The notes: a model not told the origin generated them from the sequence alone. Numbered from the stretch's first letter, positions 45,346-57,761 are shown. The stretch is 64,000 nt of DNA from Conchocele bisecta (GCA_029237695.1 CM055266.1:11301805-11365804); one strand, 5' to 3'. Numbers and translations are program-made.

Positions 45346-45499
45346 TCGCCGTACATGATGACTACGATAGTTGCATTCCCGGTTAATATTTAATACACAT
45401 TGTACAAACTCGGCATTTACAAACATAGATTGTAAACGAAAATTAAGAGGAATAATGTAATGATAGTACAGTAGCTCTTTTCTGCTCCTTACCTATTTG

Positions 45500-45935
45500 T
45501 ATATACTAATATCGTATACATATCGTAATCGTATAGTATTGGTATATTTAATGAGCATATCGTATGATCATATAATATTGGTATGTTTGTACCGTATCAT
45601 CGTATAGTACAAACGTACTATACAAATATTATGCAAACATACGATATCCGTTCGTATATACGATATATCCGTACGGATATGGTATGAATATACCATAATC
45701 TGGTATGTTTGTACGATACAAACGTACCAGAATTATACACGTACAATACAAACGTACCAGAATTATACACATGTATAAAAATCGTATAAACGTACGATTT
45801 GAATGGTATATCTATACGATATTGGTTGGTATGTACGGTACAAACATACCGTACGTTTATATTATATGTATATCGTATAGAAAACATATCGTATTGGTAT
45901 AGTATACGTATAATATTGGTATAGTACGTATAGTT
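45500..45935. repeat. CGTA-rich cryptically simple sequence
   Basis: Built of short overlapping motifs such as tcgtatagta, atattggtat, acaaacgtac and acgatat, with many small inverted repeats and little higher order. Both strands are open over short stretches. Confidence 0.75.
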
Positions 45936-46510
45936 GACCTGCAGAAAAGCGCTACTGTATGTATATTGTGCTTATTTCATTTGCATGTATTAGCTTAGCA
46001 TATTGTCGTCTCATATTTGTCAGCAATACATGATTTACGCCAGTGAAAAGCAAGACAGTCATACCCGTCATATGTACATGTCTTGGAGCTGCATGTTTCT
46101 GGATATTCCGATTACCCAAGTTCAGGTCGTATCTAGCCGAATGTTTATTATTTATTTTATGTCTGAGGAAATATCATTTACCTGTATTCGACATCTGGGT
46201 GTTTGAGGAAAATGGCGGAAGTTATTCAACTCCACGTAATACTATGATAGATATGCATACATTGTCTTTTGTATATGGCTTATCCTCGTACATTTCCCAC
46301 AATTTAGAATTATTTGCTAGGACCTATACGATACACAAGACAAGTCACACACACATTTCATCTATGTTATCTGATATATAATACCTTTGATTGTTTCATA
46401 TAATCGGAGTCTTTAGTCCTGTTTGTTTCAGCTTATTTTATTTTGCGGACAGATACACTATTTTGTTATGTCATGTATCGTTACATATGAACACTCTTTT
46501 ATGTAAATGT
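45936..46510. other. No supported gene
   Basis: The overlapping 67- and 112-codon frames here have no recognisable motif and no good splice context. The last bases form the exon 8 polypyrimidine tract. Confidence 0.5.
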
Positions 46511-46523
46511 ACTTTTATTACAG

Positions 46524-46771
46524 ATTGGTCGGGCGGATTAGCAGGAGATGCAATGTTAATGATGCCCCCGATAGGAGGGTGTATGGAGCCGAGATACAGG
46601 TGCAAGGTGTGCGGCAGGAGGTTCCTCTACAGCTCCAAACTGCAGGAACATTACCGCAAACACTCGGGAGAGAAACCGTTCTCCTGCGTACTGTGTGGCA
46701 AAACATTCAGCCAGAACTACAACCTGAACCAACACATGCTGAAGGTGCACTCAACCCACGGCTTGGCATAA
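46524..46771 (+). CDS. ZF exon 8: alternative 3'-terminal exon with a C2H2 finger pair
   Basis: Acceptor tacttttattacag ends at 46523. AT completes the split codon; 81 full residues follow to TAA. Finger 1 is at about residues 26-46 (CKVC...HYRKH) and finger 2 at 54-75 (CVLC...HMLKVH), linker SGEKPF, all ligands intact. Helices read YSSKLQE and QNYNLNQ. The lead-in is small-residue and Met-rich (WSGGLAGDAMLMMPP). The frame is open for 45 codons upstream of the acceptor, but that part is low-complexity intron. AATAAA lies 50 bp after the stop (46822), the clearest polyadenylation signal of the array. No repeat intrudes between stop and signal. Confidence 0.94.
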
Positions 46772-46821
46772 AGGTGCGATACAGGGCTGTGAATTGTCCT
46801 CTTTTGGATCTCTTTTTGAAT

Positions 46822-46827
46822 AATAAA
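46822..46827 (+). promoter_or_regulatory. Candidate polyadenylation signal for exon 8
   Basis: AATAAA in ttgaataataaaagaaa, 50 bp after the exon 8 stop, followed by a T-rich stretch (tttctcgattttgttg). Confidence 0.6.
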
Positions 46828-47089
46828 AGAAAATATTTCTCGATTTTGTTGAAACTGCAAGGTGTCAATGTGTTTCCTATTTGTTGGTCAGAGTTTTTAC
46901 TAATTTCCTCTGTTCTCACAATGTGCTGCTCTCACTCCTGTGAACATTTTGTTTTTGTTCCATCACGGAATTCGTGATTCAGTACATGGTAATTATACAC
47001 CTGTATGACATACCCAGTCTGCTGAGGGATATATAGTTTTTGTCTCATCCACGATCCACGATAGTGGAAAGTGAAACACAGCAGTCGTA

Positions 47090-48400
47090 CTGTAATTTCG
47101 GCGTCGGTGTTGGCGTCCTTGGCGTCGTCATCAACAATTTTAAATGTACATTTTGGACGTAGCCAAATTTCCCAATTTCCCATATCTCTTGATCCGTTAG
47201 TCGGATCATTACCAAACTTCATCAATAGCTTCCTCACTTTGGTAGCTATCCATCCAATGTCATTCAGGTGACCAATACCTTCAGTTTGGTGACCATAAAC
47301 TTTGTGGGACGTACATTTTGGACATATTCAAAATTTCGCATATCTCTTTAGACGTTAGTGGGATCATTACCAAACTCAACCAACAGCTTCGTCACATTGA
47401 TATTATCCATTCATTCGGGTGACCTTGACCTTGATATTGGTGATCTTAACTGTTGTGTCACTTATTTTGTACGCACGTCCAAATGTTGAATACCTCCTGA
47501 TCCGTTAATCGGATCATTACCGAACTTCACCAATAGCTTCCTCACATCAATGGCTATCCATCCAGTGTCATTCGGGTGACATTCACATTGTACAAAATTA
47601 TCAACAGAAAGGTTAAGATCATCAATGTGAATGTCACCCGAATGACACTGGATGGATAGCCATTGATGTGAGGAAGCTATTGGTGAAGTTCGGTAATGAT
47701 CCGACTAACGGATCAGGAGGTGAATACCTTTTGATCCGTTAGTCAGGTCCTTGGAAAACTTCACCAATAGCTTCCTCACATCGATGAATATCCACCCAGG
47801 TTCAGGTGAACTTAATGTTGGTGTCAACAATTTTGGATGTACGTCCAAATGTTGAATATCTCCTGGTCCATTAGTCGGCCCCTTGCAAAACTTCATAAAT
47901 AGCTTTGTCACTTTGATGGCTATCCAACCAGTGTCCTGTCAAAAAATGTGGACGTACATCCAAATGTTGAATAATATCTCTTGATCCCTTAGTCGGGTCA
48001 TCTCCAAACTTCATAAACAGCTTCTTCATATTGATAGATATATACCAATGTAGACCATTTGGCTGACCATGACCTTAGTGACCTTCGCCTTGGTGTCAAC
48101 AATTTTGGACATGCGTCCAAATGTTGAATATCTCTTGATCCGTTAGTTATATCATGACCAAACTTCATAAATAGCTTCACATTGATAGCTAGCCATCCAG
48201 TGTCATTCCGGTGACATTGTCCCAGTGAACTTGACTTTCGCATCAATGATTTCGGATGTATGGACAAATATTGAATATCTGCTGATCCGTTAGCGGATCA
48301 TTACTAAACTTCAAATTGAGCTTCCTCGCTTTGACAGCTATCCACACAGTATAATTTGTGTGACCTTGACATTAGTGACCATGACCTCCGTATCAATAAT
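47090..48400. repeat. Diverged tandem repeat, about eight units of 110-180 bp, one inverted
   Basis: Core phrases ccaaatgttgaatatctctt, gatccgttagtcggatcatt, aacttcaccaatagcttcct, ctatccatccagtgtcattc. Units start near 47155, 47335, 47480, 47725, 47847, 47960, 48117 and 48263. 47553-47722 is a palindrome made of one unit and its inverted copy. Confidence 0.82.
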
Positions 48401-48412
48401 ATTTTGGACATA

Positions 48413-51400
48413 TTGTATTGATATACTCCCAAGAAACTATAACGTTGTCTGAATAATAGATTGGTATAGCTATACTCCAGGAAACGATAGCGTTGTCTGA
48501 ATAATAGATTGGTATAGTTATATTCCAAGAAACGATAACGTTGTCTGAATAATAGATTGGTATAGATATACTCCAAGAAATGATAGCGTTGTCTGAATAA
48601 TAGATTGGTATAGCTATACTCCAAGAAACGATAGCATTGTCTAAATAATAGATTGGTATAGTTATACTCCAGGAAACGATGGCGTTGTCTGAATAATAGA
48701 TAGGTATAGTTATATTCCAAGAAACGATAACGTTTTCTGAATAATAGATTGGTATAGCTATACTCCAGGAAACAATAGCATTGTCTGAATAATATATTGG
48801 TATAGATATACTCCCAAGAAACGATAGCATTGTCTGAATAATAGATTGGTATAGTTATACTCCAGGAAACGATGGCGTTGTCTGAATAATAGATTGGTAT
48901 AGTTATATTCCAAGAAACGATAACGTCTGAATAATAGATTGGTATAGCTATACTCCAGGAAACAATAGCATTGTCTGAATAATATATTGGTATAGATATA
49001 CTCCAGGAAACGATAGCGTTGTCTGAATAATATATTGGTATAGATATACTCCAGGAAACGATAACGTTGTCTGAATAATAGATTGGTATAGCTATACTCC
49101 AGGAAACGATAGCATTGTCTGAATAATATATTGGTATAGCTATACTCCAGGAAACGATAGCGTTGTCTGAATAATAGATTGGTATAGCTATGCTCCAAGA
49201 AACCATAGCATTGTCTGAATAATATATTGGTATAGATATACTCCAGGAAACGATAGCGTTGTCTGAATAATAGATTGGTATAGCTATGGTCCAGGAAACG
49301 ATAGCGTTGTCTGAACAATAGATTGGTATAGCTATGCTCCAGGAAACGATAACGTTGTCTGAATAATAGATTGGTATAGCTATACTCCAGGAAACGATAA
49401 CGTTGTCTGAATAATAGATTGGTATAGCTATTCTCCAAGAAACCATAGCATTGTCTGAATAATATATTGGTATATACTCCAGGAAACGATAGCGTTGTCT
49501 GAATAATAGATTGGTATAGCTATACTCCAGGAAACGATAGCGTTGTCTGAATAACAGATTGGTATAGCTATGCTCCAGGAAACGATGGCGTTGTCTGAAT
49601 AATAGATTGGTATAGCTATACTCCAAGAAACGATAGCGTTGTCTGAATAATTGATTGGTATAGCTATGCTCCAGGAGACGATTGCGTTGTCTGAATAATA
49701 GATTGGTATAGCTATGCTCCAGGAAACGATAGTGTTGTCTGAATAATAGATTGGTATAGTTATGCTCCAGGAAACGATAGCGTTGTCTGAATAATAGATT
49801 GGTATAGTTATACTCCAGGAAACGATGGCGTTGTCTGAATAATAGATTGGTATAGTTATACTCCAGGAAACGATGGCGTTGTCTGAATAATAGATTGGTA
49901 TAGTTATAAATTTAAGAAACGATAGCGTTGTCTGAATAATAGATTGGTATAGTTATGCTCCAGGAAACGATGGCATTGTCTGAATAATAGATTGGTATAG
50001 CTATTCTCCAAGAAACGATAGCGTTGTCTGAATAATTGATTGGTATAGCTATGCTCCAGGAAACGATGGCGTTGTCTGAATAATAGATTGGTATAGCTAT
50101 GCTCCAGGAAACGATTGTGTTGTCTGAATAATAGATTGGTATAGTTATGCTCCAGGAAACGATAGCGTTGTCTGAATAATAGATCGGTATGGTTATATTC
50201 CAAGAAACGATAACGTTGTCTGAATAATAGATTGGTATAGCTATGCTCCAGGAAACGATGGCATTGTCTGAATAATAGATTGGTATAGCTATTCTCCAAG
50301 AAACGATAGCGTTGTCTGAATAATTGATTGGTATAGCTATGCTCCAGGAAACGATGGCGTTGTCTGAATAATAGATTGGTATAGCTATGCTCCAGGAAAC
50401 GATTGTGCTTGTCTGAATAATAGATTGGTATAGTTATGCTCCGTGGAAACGGACGATGCGTTGTCTGAATCAATAGATTGGTAGATTTTCAGGAACGATG
50501 CGTTGTCTGATAATAGGATTGGTATCCGTTAATATAAGAAACGATAACGTTGTCTGAATAATAGATTGGTATAGTTATACTCCGGAAACGGAAATGGCAA
50601 TGTTGATAATAGGCATTGTATAAGCTATCTCCAAGAAACGATAGGTTGATTAATTGGATTGGTATAGCTTAGCTCCAAAGGAAACGATGGGTTGTCTGAA
50701 TAATAGAAATGGTATCAGCTATGCTCCAGGAAACGATTGTGTTGTCTGTTAATAATAGTTTTATTGTATAGTTATGCTCCAGGAAACGATAGCATGTCGA
50801 TGAATAACTAGATGGTATAGTTGGTATATTCTAAGAAATCGATAGCGTTAGTCTGAATAATAGATTGGTATAGCTATACTCCAGGAAATTCGATGGCGTT
50901 CGTTCTGAATAATAGATTGGTATGTTATGAACTCTGGAAACGATGGGATAGCGTTCGATGGGTTGTCTGAATAATAGATTGGTAGTAGATGATGCTCAAG
51001 ATTACGGTTAGCGTTGTGTCTGAATAATAGATTGGTTATAGTTATATTCTAAGAAACGTACTTGTCTGATAATAGCTTGGTTATGCTATACCCAGGAAAC
51101 GATGGCGTTGTAATGAATAGATTGGTATAGTTATGCTCCAGGAACGATTGCGTGAATAATGATTGGTATAGTGATGCTCCAGGACGGTAGCGTTGTCTGA
51201 ATAATAGATTGGTATAGTTTATATTCAAGAAACGATAGGTTGTGAATATAGATTGGTATAGTTATATTCTAAGAAACGATAGCGTTGTCTGAATAATAGA
51301 TTGGTATAGTTATATTCTAAGAAACGATAGCGTTGTCTGAATAATAGATTGGTATGTTATTATCTAAGAAACGATAGCGTTGTCTGAATAATAGATTGGT

Positions 51401-51560
51401 ATAGTTATATTCTAAGAAACGATAGCGTTGTCTGAATAATAGATTGGTATAGTTATATTCTAAGAAACGATAGCGTAGTCTGAATAATAGATTGGTATAT
51501 TTATATTCCAAGAAATGATAGCGTTGTCTGAATAATAGATTGGTATAGTTATGCTCCAGA
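48413..51560. repeat. 48-bp minisatellite, about 65 units
   Basis: Unit: ggaaacgatagcgttgtctg + aataatagattggtatagct + atactcca. Main variants are tatgctcc, tatattcc/taag and gatggcg. Because 48 is a multiple of three and lacks stops in two minus-strand frames, it yields frames up to 440 codons with a 16-residue period. 50400-51250 is rich in small indels. Confidence 0.95.
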
Positions 51561-52125
51561 AAATGATTTGTGACTGAATGGTAGACATCATTTATTGTGT
51601 ATAGTTTCTTTAAAATTGTCCTAATCTCTTCCCTTCTGTTACGGCCAGTCTTTTTTTTTTTTTTACATTTGTTTATACTCGTACAAACTTAGAATCTATT
51701 CCTCAATTATTAACACATGTAGTGCATTTCGATAAAATAATGTTAAACCTGCCATGATAAAAAATCTAACCTTTGTTCACAGGTTCTGTTATCTAGTACA
51801 TTGTAACTGAATAATTGCAAATTATGTCTGTTACACATGTACAATTATAATTATATTCCATAACAATTTTGTTAGCATTCCATATTGGTTTGGTAGATAA
51901 CGTTTTTGCTTTCTTTCTTTCTAGATTATTCCGCATTGAGTTTGCGCTTGTATTTTCCGTATCTATTGCCAAATTTCGATGTTGATGTTTACCTGTTATT
52001 CACCACTGCGTATTGCACTCCAATTGGCATCATACTTGATACCAAGGAACGAACCAACAATTAAAATCAGTATATTGCGTTCTACATGGTAATGAAGACT
52101 GTCTACATGTCATGTTAGTATTGCA
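51561..52125. other. No gene or recognised repeat
   Basis: AT-rich sequence with a 15-base T run near 51650. Confidence 0.55.
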
Positions 52126-52361
52126 TTAACCCATTACAGACGGGATACACTTTTAGTAGTATGAACCTTTTGAGAGAAAAATATTCCTATTTTCTTTATA
52201 TACTTTCGAAAGTTTATGTTGTTACCACTCATTTGAACCGTCTCAACGAGACGGTTCAAATGAGTGGTAACAACATATACCTTTATCGATGAATGAACAA
52301 AATAGTGAGATTTTTTCAACAAAAATCATAGTACATGTATCCTTAGGCTGAAATGGGTTAA
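52126..52361. mobile_element. T4 foldback MITE, TTAA-flanked
   Basis: TTAA, cccattacagacggg at the left; ggctgaaatggg, TTAA at the right. Central palindrome catttgaaccgtctcaacga + gacggttcaaatg. Only copy of this end type in the window. Confidence 0.82.
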
Positions 52362-52432
52362 AATAGTCTTGCTTAGCAAACGGGGCACGGCACATAACTA
52401 TACATTGCGTTCTTCCATACCGGTTGTTCACA

Positions 52433-52515
52433 TATTGGATTTTTAAGGAACTAAATGCTGCGGTCGCTAGCGCTCCCTCGCATTGAATTCCTTAAAAATC
52501 GGATATGTGAACAAT
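52433..52515. repeat. Palindrome 56 bp upstream of the exon 9 acceptor
   Basis: gttcacatattggattttta + aggaa pairs with ttccttaaaaatcggatatg + tgaac; apex rich in gctagcgc. Confidence 0.75.
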
Positions 52516-52570
52516 ATACTATAAGACCATTCCACCATTTGTTTCACCATTGTTTATTGTCTCATTGCAG

Positions 52571-52842
52571 ATGCGCTCCACGGTTTCGAAGTTCCACTTC
52601 CGAATACCCTGATGAATGTGTATGGGGCTAATCCGACAACGCTGAATGCTACAGAGAAAGAAATTGGAGCCAAGTTTGTCTGTGGTGAATGTGGCAAACA
52701 ATTCCAGTTCAAGTCGAGATACGAGGATCACTATCGCAAACACACGGGAGCCCAGCCGTTTGTGTGTCAAATATGTGGAAAAGGCTGCTCCCTGAAAAGC
52801 AACCTCACAAAGCATATGTATACGCATATGAACCTTCCATGA
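52571..52842 (+). CDS. ZF exon 9: alternative 3'-terminal exon with a C2H2 finger pair
   Basis: Acceptor attgtctcattgcag ends at 52570. AT completes the split codon; 89 full residues follow to TGA. Finger 1 is at about residues 37-57 (CGEC...HYRKH) and finger 2 at 65-85 (CQIC...HMYTH), linker TGAQPF. Zinc ligands intact. In finger 2 the conserved core Phe is Cys (GKGCSLK), a change shared with exon 10. Helices read FKSRYED and LKSNLTK. The ATG at 52612 is internal to the exon: thirteen codons (ALHGFEVPLPNTL) lie between the acceptor and it in the same frame. An imperfect 64-bp duplication follows at 52936. Confidence 0.93.
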
Positions 52843-52935
52843 TCGTAATGTTAATACGAAGCCGTTTAACAATTTAACAGAAAAACTACATTCAAATGAA
52901 AAAGAAATTATACATGGACGGGAATGTTTATTTTA

Positions 52936-53063
52936 GATGATAATTTCCTTTACAACAAACAAAACATGAAACATAAGACACAGATTTGATAAGACTGTTG
53001 ATGATAATTTCCTTTACAACAAACAAAACATGAAACGTAAGACACAGATTTGCTAAGACTGTT
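52936..53063 (+). repeat. 64-bp tandem duplication after exon 9
   Basis: gatgataatttcctttacaa ... gataagactgtt, repeated once with two or three changes; probably within the exon 9 3' UTR. 53064-53366 shows nothing else. Confidence 0.9.
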
Positions 53064-53366
53064 ATCGAATGTTTTCACTCCGTTAAAGGTAATGTTGACG
53101 GTAATGTAACTCCTGGTCGAAAGTAAAATTCACACAAGTGTTAATGGCACGTATGCTCGCAATGCGCCGTTATGCGCGCTGTGAACCGATGTCGCATGGA
53201 CGCACGGACGCGAAAATCTGCAATGGAATATTTTCTCTGTCTTACCCGTACACCCGTATCATAACCATAATAGAGTTTGTGTGCACAGTCCAACTGTAAC
53301 ACCAAACAAGTGGACACGTACAATGAAGAATGTGCGTTTTTAAATAGTGTGTCTTCTTGCATTTAA

Positions 53367-53766
53367 CAGAGCTCCAGATAAGCTGCGTATTTGCGTAAAT
53401 ACCCAATTAAAATTGCCAAAAACCCAATTGAAATCAGAAGTAGTGAGTATCAAAAAGCAATGAAATGTTTGTGGTACCTTTATCATGCTGCAGAAAAAAT
53501 AAACAGACCACATTTATAGCATATTTTTCTTATTTTCCATGAAAACACATCTTGGTATTTCATTAGAATTGTCTCCAAGGAGACAATTCTAATGAAATAC
53601 CAAGACATGTTTTTATTTCGAAGCAAACTATTCAATAATTGCTGTCTGTTGATGTGTAAACAGTAGTGTGATTTTACTTTACCCAATTAAAATTTTGAAA
53701 TACCCAATTGCTTCAGAAATGATGGAGTGACAATACTCAATTACAAATTCCTTATCTGGAGCTCTG
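53367..53766. mobile_element. PalE foldback MITE
   Basis: Starts cagagctccagataagctgc, ends ccttatctggagctctg. Perfect centre gtctccaaggagac. Confidence 0.83.
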
Positions 53767-53805
53767 TATTATATACTTGCTTAAGGCATTGAGTAAACAA
53801 TTATT

Positions 53806-54480
53806 TTTGTCGCGTCTGCTTTAGCAGAAGCGCGACTATAGTCGCCGCTTTTTCCGTCGTCGTCGTCCGAAATGTTCAAAAGTGTGTACAAGCTTCGTCA
53901 TCATGGTATAACTTTAACCCTTGAACCGCTATCTTATTTTTTTTGTTGTCTGCTGTTTATTTTCTATTTTCCATTTTTATCATCAAAAACATTCTTTAAC
54001 AGCACTTTAGAATAATTTACAACATGCTTTGACAGCACTTCAGAATCATTTCCATTGGAAATGATTCTGAATTAAGTGCTGTCAAACCATGTTTTTATTG
54101 GGAAATAAGGCAAGATATAAAAGCAACAGCAGACGACAATTGTTGTGAGGAGCGGTCTAAGGGTATAATATTACTTGACGGATTGCTTCAATATTTGGAC
54201 ACTTGATACATGTGAGCATTTGGAACACATTCACGCCCCCATGAACATGACTTTTACCTATTGTACCTTCACATTTTTACGGAAATAGTTAGCCATTCTT
54301 TGCGTCCAAAAGTTTGTACAAGTTTCTTCATCATCGTATAACTTTAATATTACTTCATGGATTGCTTCAATATTGGAACACTTGATACATGTAAGCATTT
54401 GGAACACAACATGCCGCCATTAACATGATCTTGACCTTTTTGACCTTGTCATGTTTGTGGAAACACTTTGCCATTTGTTG
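53806..54480 (+). repeat. Dispersed repeat, split by a T2 element
   Basis: Head tttgtcgcgtctgctttagc + agaagcgcgac, tcgtcgtc run, tgtgtacaagcttcgtcatc; interrupted at aactTTAA; resumes atattacttgacggattgct and continues with two further body units. Confidence 0.75.
53924..54165. mobile_element. T2 foldback MITE nested in a dispersed repeat
   Basis: TTAA, cccttgaaccgctatctta at the left; agcggtctaaggg at the right, followed by TATAA rather than TTAA. Centre catttccattggaaatg. The flanks rejoin to match the uninterrupted body at 54335-54365. Confidence 0.87.
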
Positions 54481-54853
54481 TCAAAATGTTTCTTCAACCT
54501 TCCGTGGTGGAATTCTTGTGTTTACACAGATCACTTTTCTCTTGATGAATTTCATAAGCCGGTATAGTGTGAGTGGAAAATAACGTGACAATTTCGAATA
54601 ATTGGGATACAAGCCCCCAGCATCCTGATGGCCTCTGATAGTGACATGATGTAGCGCGCTTGCTTTACAATGCTTATCTGTTTTTCAGACTTATAGGGTT
54701 GAACACGATACTTTGACAATGTTTTCCAACGTACGGATTGGCACAATACAGACAGACAGGTCGATTATGCCAATTACGAAAATCCGTCCGCGAATAAACC
54801 GGTTTGACCAGTTGGATAGTAAACCGTTAGCCCATTGCTGACCTGTATACATG

Positions 54854-55238
54854 AGGGCTCCAGATAAGGAATTAGTAATCGAGTATTGTCACTCCATCAT
54901 TTCTTAAGCAATTGGGTATTTCAAAATTTTAATTCAATGGGTAAATTAAAATCACACTGCTGTTTACACCATCAGCAGACTGCAATTATTGAATAGTTTG
55001 CTTCAAAATGAAAACAAGTCTTGGCATTTCATTAGAATTGTCTCCTTGGAGACAATTCTAATGAAATACCAACATGTGTTTTCTTAGAAATAATATGCTA
55101 TATTTCTGGTCTGTTTATTGTTTTCTGTACTATAAAATTTGTATTGCTTTTTGGTACTCGCTACTTCTGATTTCAATTGGCTTTTTGGCAATTTTAGTTG
55201 GGTATTTACGCAAATACGCAGGTTATCTGGAGCTCTGA
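54854..55238. mobile_element. PalE foldback MITE
   Basis: Left agggctccagataaggaatt, right aggttatctggagctctg. Perfect centre gtctccttggagac. 54481-54853 holds no recognised feature. Confidence 0.8.
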
Positions 55239-55415
55239 TACATAATCGATGCCCATTTGCTGTCTTCAAACATAAGGAAATTGTGTGAATTGTTGTGACA
55301 TAGTATCCATAATTAAATAATAAATTTAGAAATATTTGCAGGTTTGTATAATCTGTTTATCTAACTTAGGGGTGAAAAATTGAAATAATATGCACGAATG
55401 TCTTCAGCATTCACT

Positions 55416-56201
55416 GCAGCCTGTTTCATCAAAATTGTAAAGTATTCTTATCTTGCTGCCCCGTGCAGGCACCGGGGCGGGATCAACTGATCCTGAGAAT
55501 AGTGCTGCAGTAGCCATTGCTTGTCGTAAAAGGCGACTAAACTGGCTTAACGATTGTGTTCATACTTTCCGGAACCCACTATACCGGATTTGGCCCTCAT
55601 GTACATTTTTGGCTTTCTTGTATGTGAGAGTTGAGTCAGGCTATGCCCCATATATAAAAGTAAGATTAGCGCTAATCCTATTACTTTTAGGGGATGGGAT
55701 AAATGATGCTGGTGTGGCAAGGGCCTGGCACCGGATCAGGTTGTTCTAATTTCAGGGCTGAATATATATTTTGATTGTAAATATTGAGTTCTGAAGTTGG
55801 GATTTACCCCCCTCGGACAGGTGGATACGGGACACGACCCCGTTGACCCGTCTGCATGTAGACTCCCTGAGGCTTGTACCTCTATGTCAGAAAAGCAGAC
55901 GTTAAACCCTATTCACTCACTCACTCACTCTTATCTTGCTTAGTACACTTTGAGGGAGAAATTTTTAATTTAAAGATACATTTATTAATTTTTATTATAC
56001 TGAATTTATTCAATTATCACAGCCATTTTTGGCTGTGATAATGTAATAAATTCAGTATAATTCTGCATACTTTTAATCATCAAATATATTCAGTCATTAG
56101 TTCTGTATGAAATAATGCATTTCGGGAAAAATAAATGATTACTCCCTCAAAGTATACTTAGCTAGATAAGTATGCTTAGCAATGTTGGTGAAATCGACTC
56201 C
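55416..56201. mobile_element. PalD foldback MITE, split by an S element
   Basis: Left end gcagcctgtttcatcaaaat to 55456, then the insert, then from 55929 the rest: central palindrome around ccatttttggc and right end ttggtgaaatcgactcc. Confidence 0.83.
55457..55928 (+). mobile_element. S element, complete variant, with 11-bp target duplication
   Basis: tgccccgtgcaggcaccggg head, tRNA-like agtagccattgcttgtcgta / gtgttcatact segment, body, gttctaatttcagggctgaa, ttgacccgtctgcatgtaga, and a (cact)n tail. TCTTATCTTGC occurs at 55446-55456 and 55929-55939, a target-site duplication of the size made by LINE-driven retrotransposition. Confidence 0.9.
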
Positions 56202-57300
56202 TGGTCTCAAATGGTTATACATGTATCTCATAGTATGTCTGATATGTGTAGTACTTGTGGCTACTCAAACGTGGTCTGATGGATGTATTGGTGTAAGATA
56301 AGTATGACACGTTATATGATGGAATTTAGGAGACGTATTGCTTTGCTCTTGATATTCCATAGATTCTTGCATTGATGTTATTATTGGTGGTCGTTGTGTA
56401 AGCCTGTCAATTCAATTTATTAGCGCTTAAGCATAATTTGCTTCTCGCCAAACTTAACATTGCCCTTGGCGATGCGAGAAGAGCAAAGGATATACAAGTG
56501 CTATATTGCAACTATATAAAAATATATATAACATGATAACCTGTGGTTCGCGTTCTGCCCAGTGGAAACCATTCTGTGATTGCACTGATCCATTCATGCG
56601 TCGGCGGATCTGCACCATGACTAGTCGCAGATCATGCCAGATGTAACATTTCCACTGGTAAGACCACAGCTCACTTGTGTATCTATCCATTATGATAATT
56701 TTTAATTATAGTTTATACACTATATTGGAGACTGTCGTGCAGTTCTCCCAGTTTTGACAGCTGTGGTTTTGTGGTGGCAGGCCTGATCTACATGTAGGTC
56801 AGTGTCCCAGCTAGCGAGAGTGCATGATCATTTTAGATATGCTAATTTTGACAATGGAATTATTGGCTAAATTATATAGTTCAGAGGTCGCGGGAGCAGG
56901 GAGTGACATCCGCTGTCCCGGGAATTCAGTTTGCAAGTTGTCTTAATCTGGTTTCATTTTCTGTGGTCATCTAACATGTGTATTTAGTTTTGGTTGCCCA
57001 TCTTCAATAGTACATTGCTTGCACAAGTGATTGTGTCTATATATCCACATGTCTGTATCGACCTTCCCTCAATCTCAAGTTTGTGGGCTGAGCATCGACA
57101 TCTGGTCCGCTCGATTCTAAATGCACCGTCTATGACACCAGATACCGGTATATATTTCTCAATAGAATACAATTTATATATTTCTCAATAGAAATAAAGT
57201 TTCTGACTATCTGTTTGCGGTCTTTGTGGTTTCAAGTGCATGTCTTGTTTTGTCAATGCATTCAGGGGGGGATCCAGCATTTGGGGTACGGGGGGGTTGT
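56202..57300. other. No gene or recognised repeat
   Basis: Open frames of 62-78 codons are present on both strands without motifs. tatatttctcaatagaata is duplicated at about 57150 and 57178. Confidence 0.5.
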
Positions 57301-57398
57301 CTAGTTGCGAAGGTAACTCTTGCAATCTACTCCCGTACCGTCCGTAGCTAGCTACGGACGGTACGGGAGTAATTGCAAGAGTTACCGTTCGCAACTAG
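57301..57398. repeat. Palindrome with cgcaactag ends
   Basis: ctagttgcgaaggtaactct + tgcaat pairs with attgcaagagttaccgttcg + caactag. Centre accgtccgtagctagctacg + gacggt is exact. Related to 46-103. Confidence 0.85.
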
Positions 57399-57761
57399 GG
57401 GGTGTTGTCCTATGTTCGAGCTCTTCAAAATGCACTTTCCTGTGTTTTTACGGCATTTAAATTCAGACTCCAACTGGTGATAAACTGTGATCTATGTAAA
57501 CTCCGTGGCTGAGCGGGTGGTTGCAATACAATATATCACCCAAGTATTGATTTTGACTTCCCGTCGAACAATATCGGATTAAACATATTGTGTGAGAGCA
57601 TTGCAATGTGTGATCAAGTGGCGTGCGACATTGACTTGCGGTCAGTTCCAGTAGGGCAAACATTGACATAAATAACCATGAGCCCTTGTCTCAGACTGTA
57701 CACTGTTAAAATAGTGTTGATTCCGTCACACATTATGATGTTGAGTAAATGCAATTTGTAC

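Noticed and set aside
48304..49626. 440-codon minus-strand open frame with a 16-residue repeat
   Set aside because: It is a by-product of the 48-bp minisatellite: two frames are open at once, variants fall at all codon positions, and there is no splice or start context.
44191..51560. CRISPR-like regular spacing in the two minisatellites
   Set aside because: The repeats are head-to-tail with no unique spacers, in a eukaryotic intron setting.
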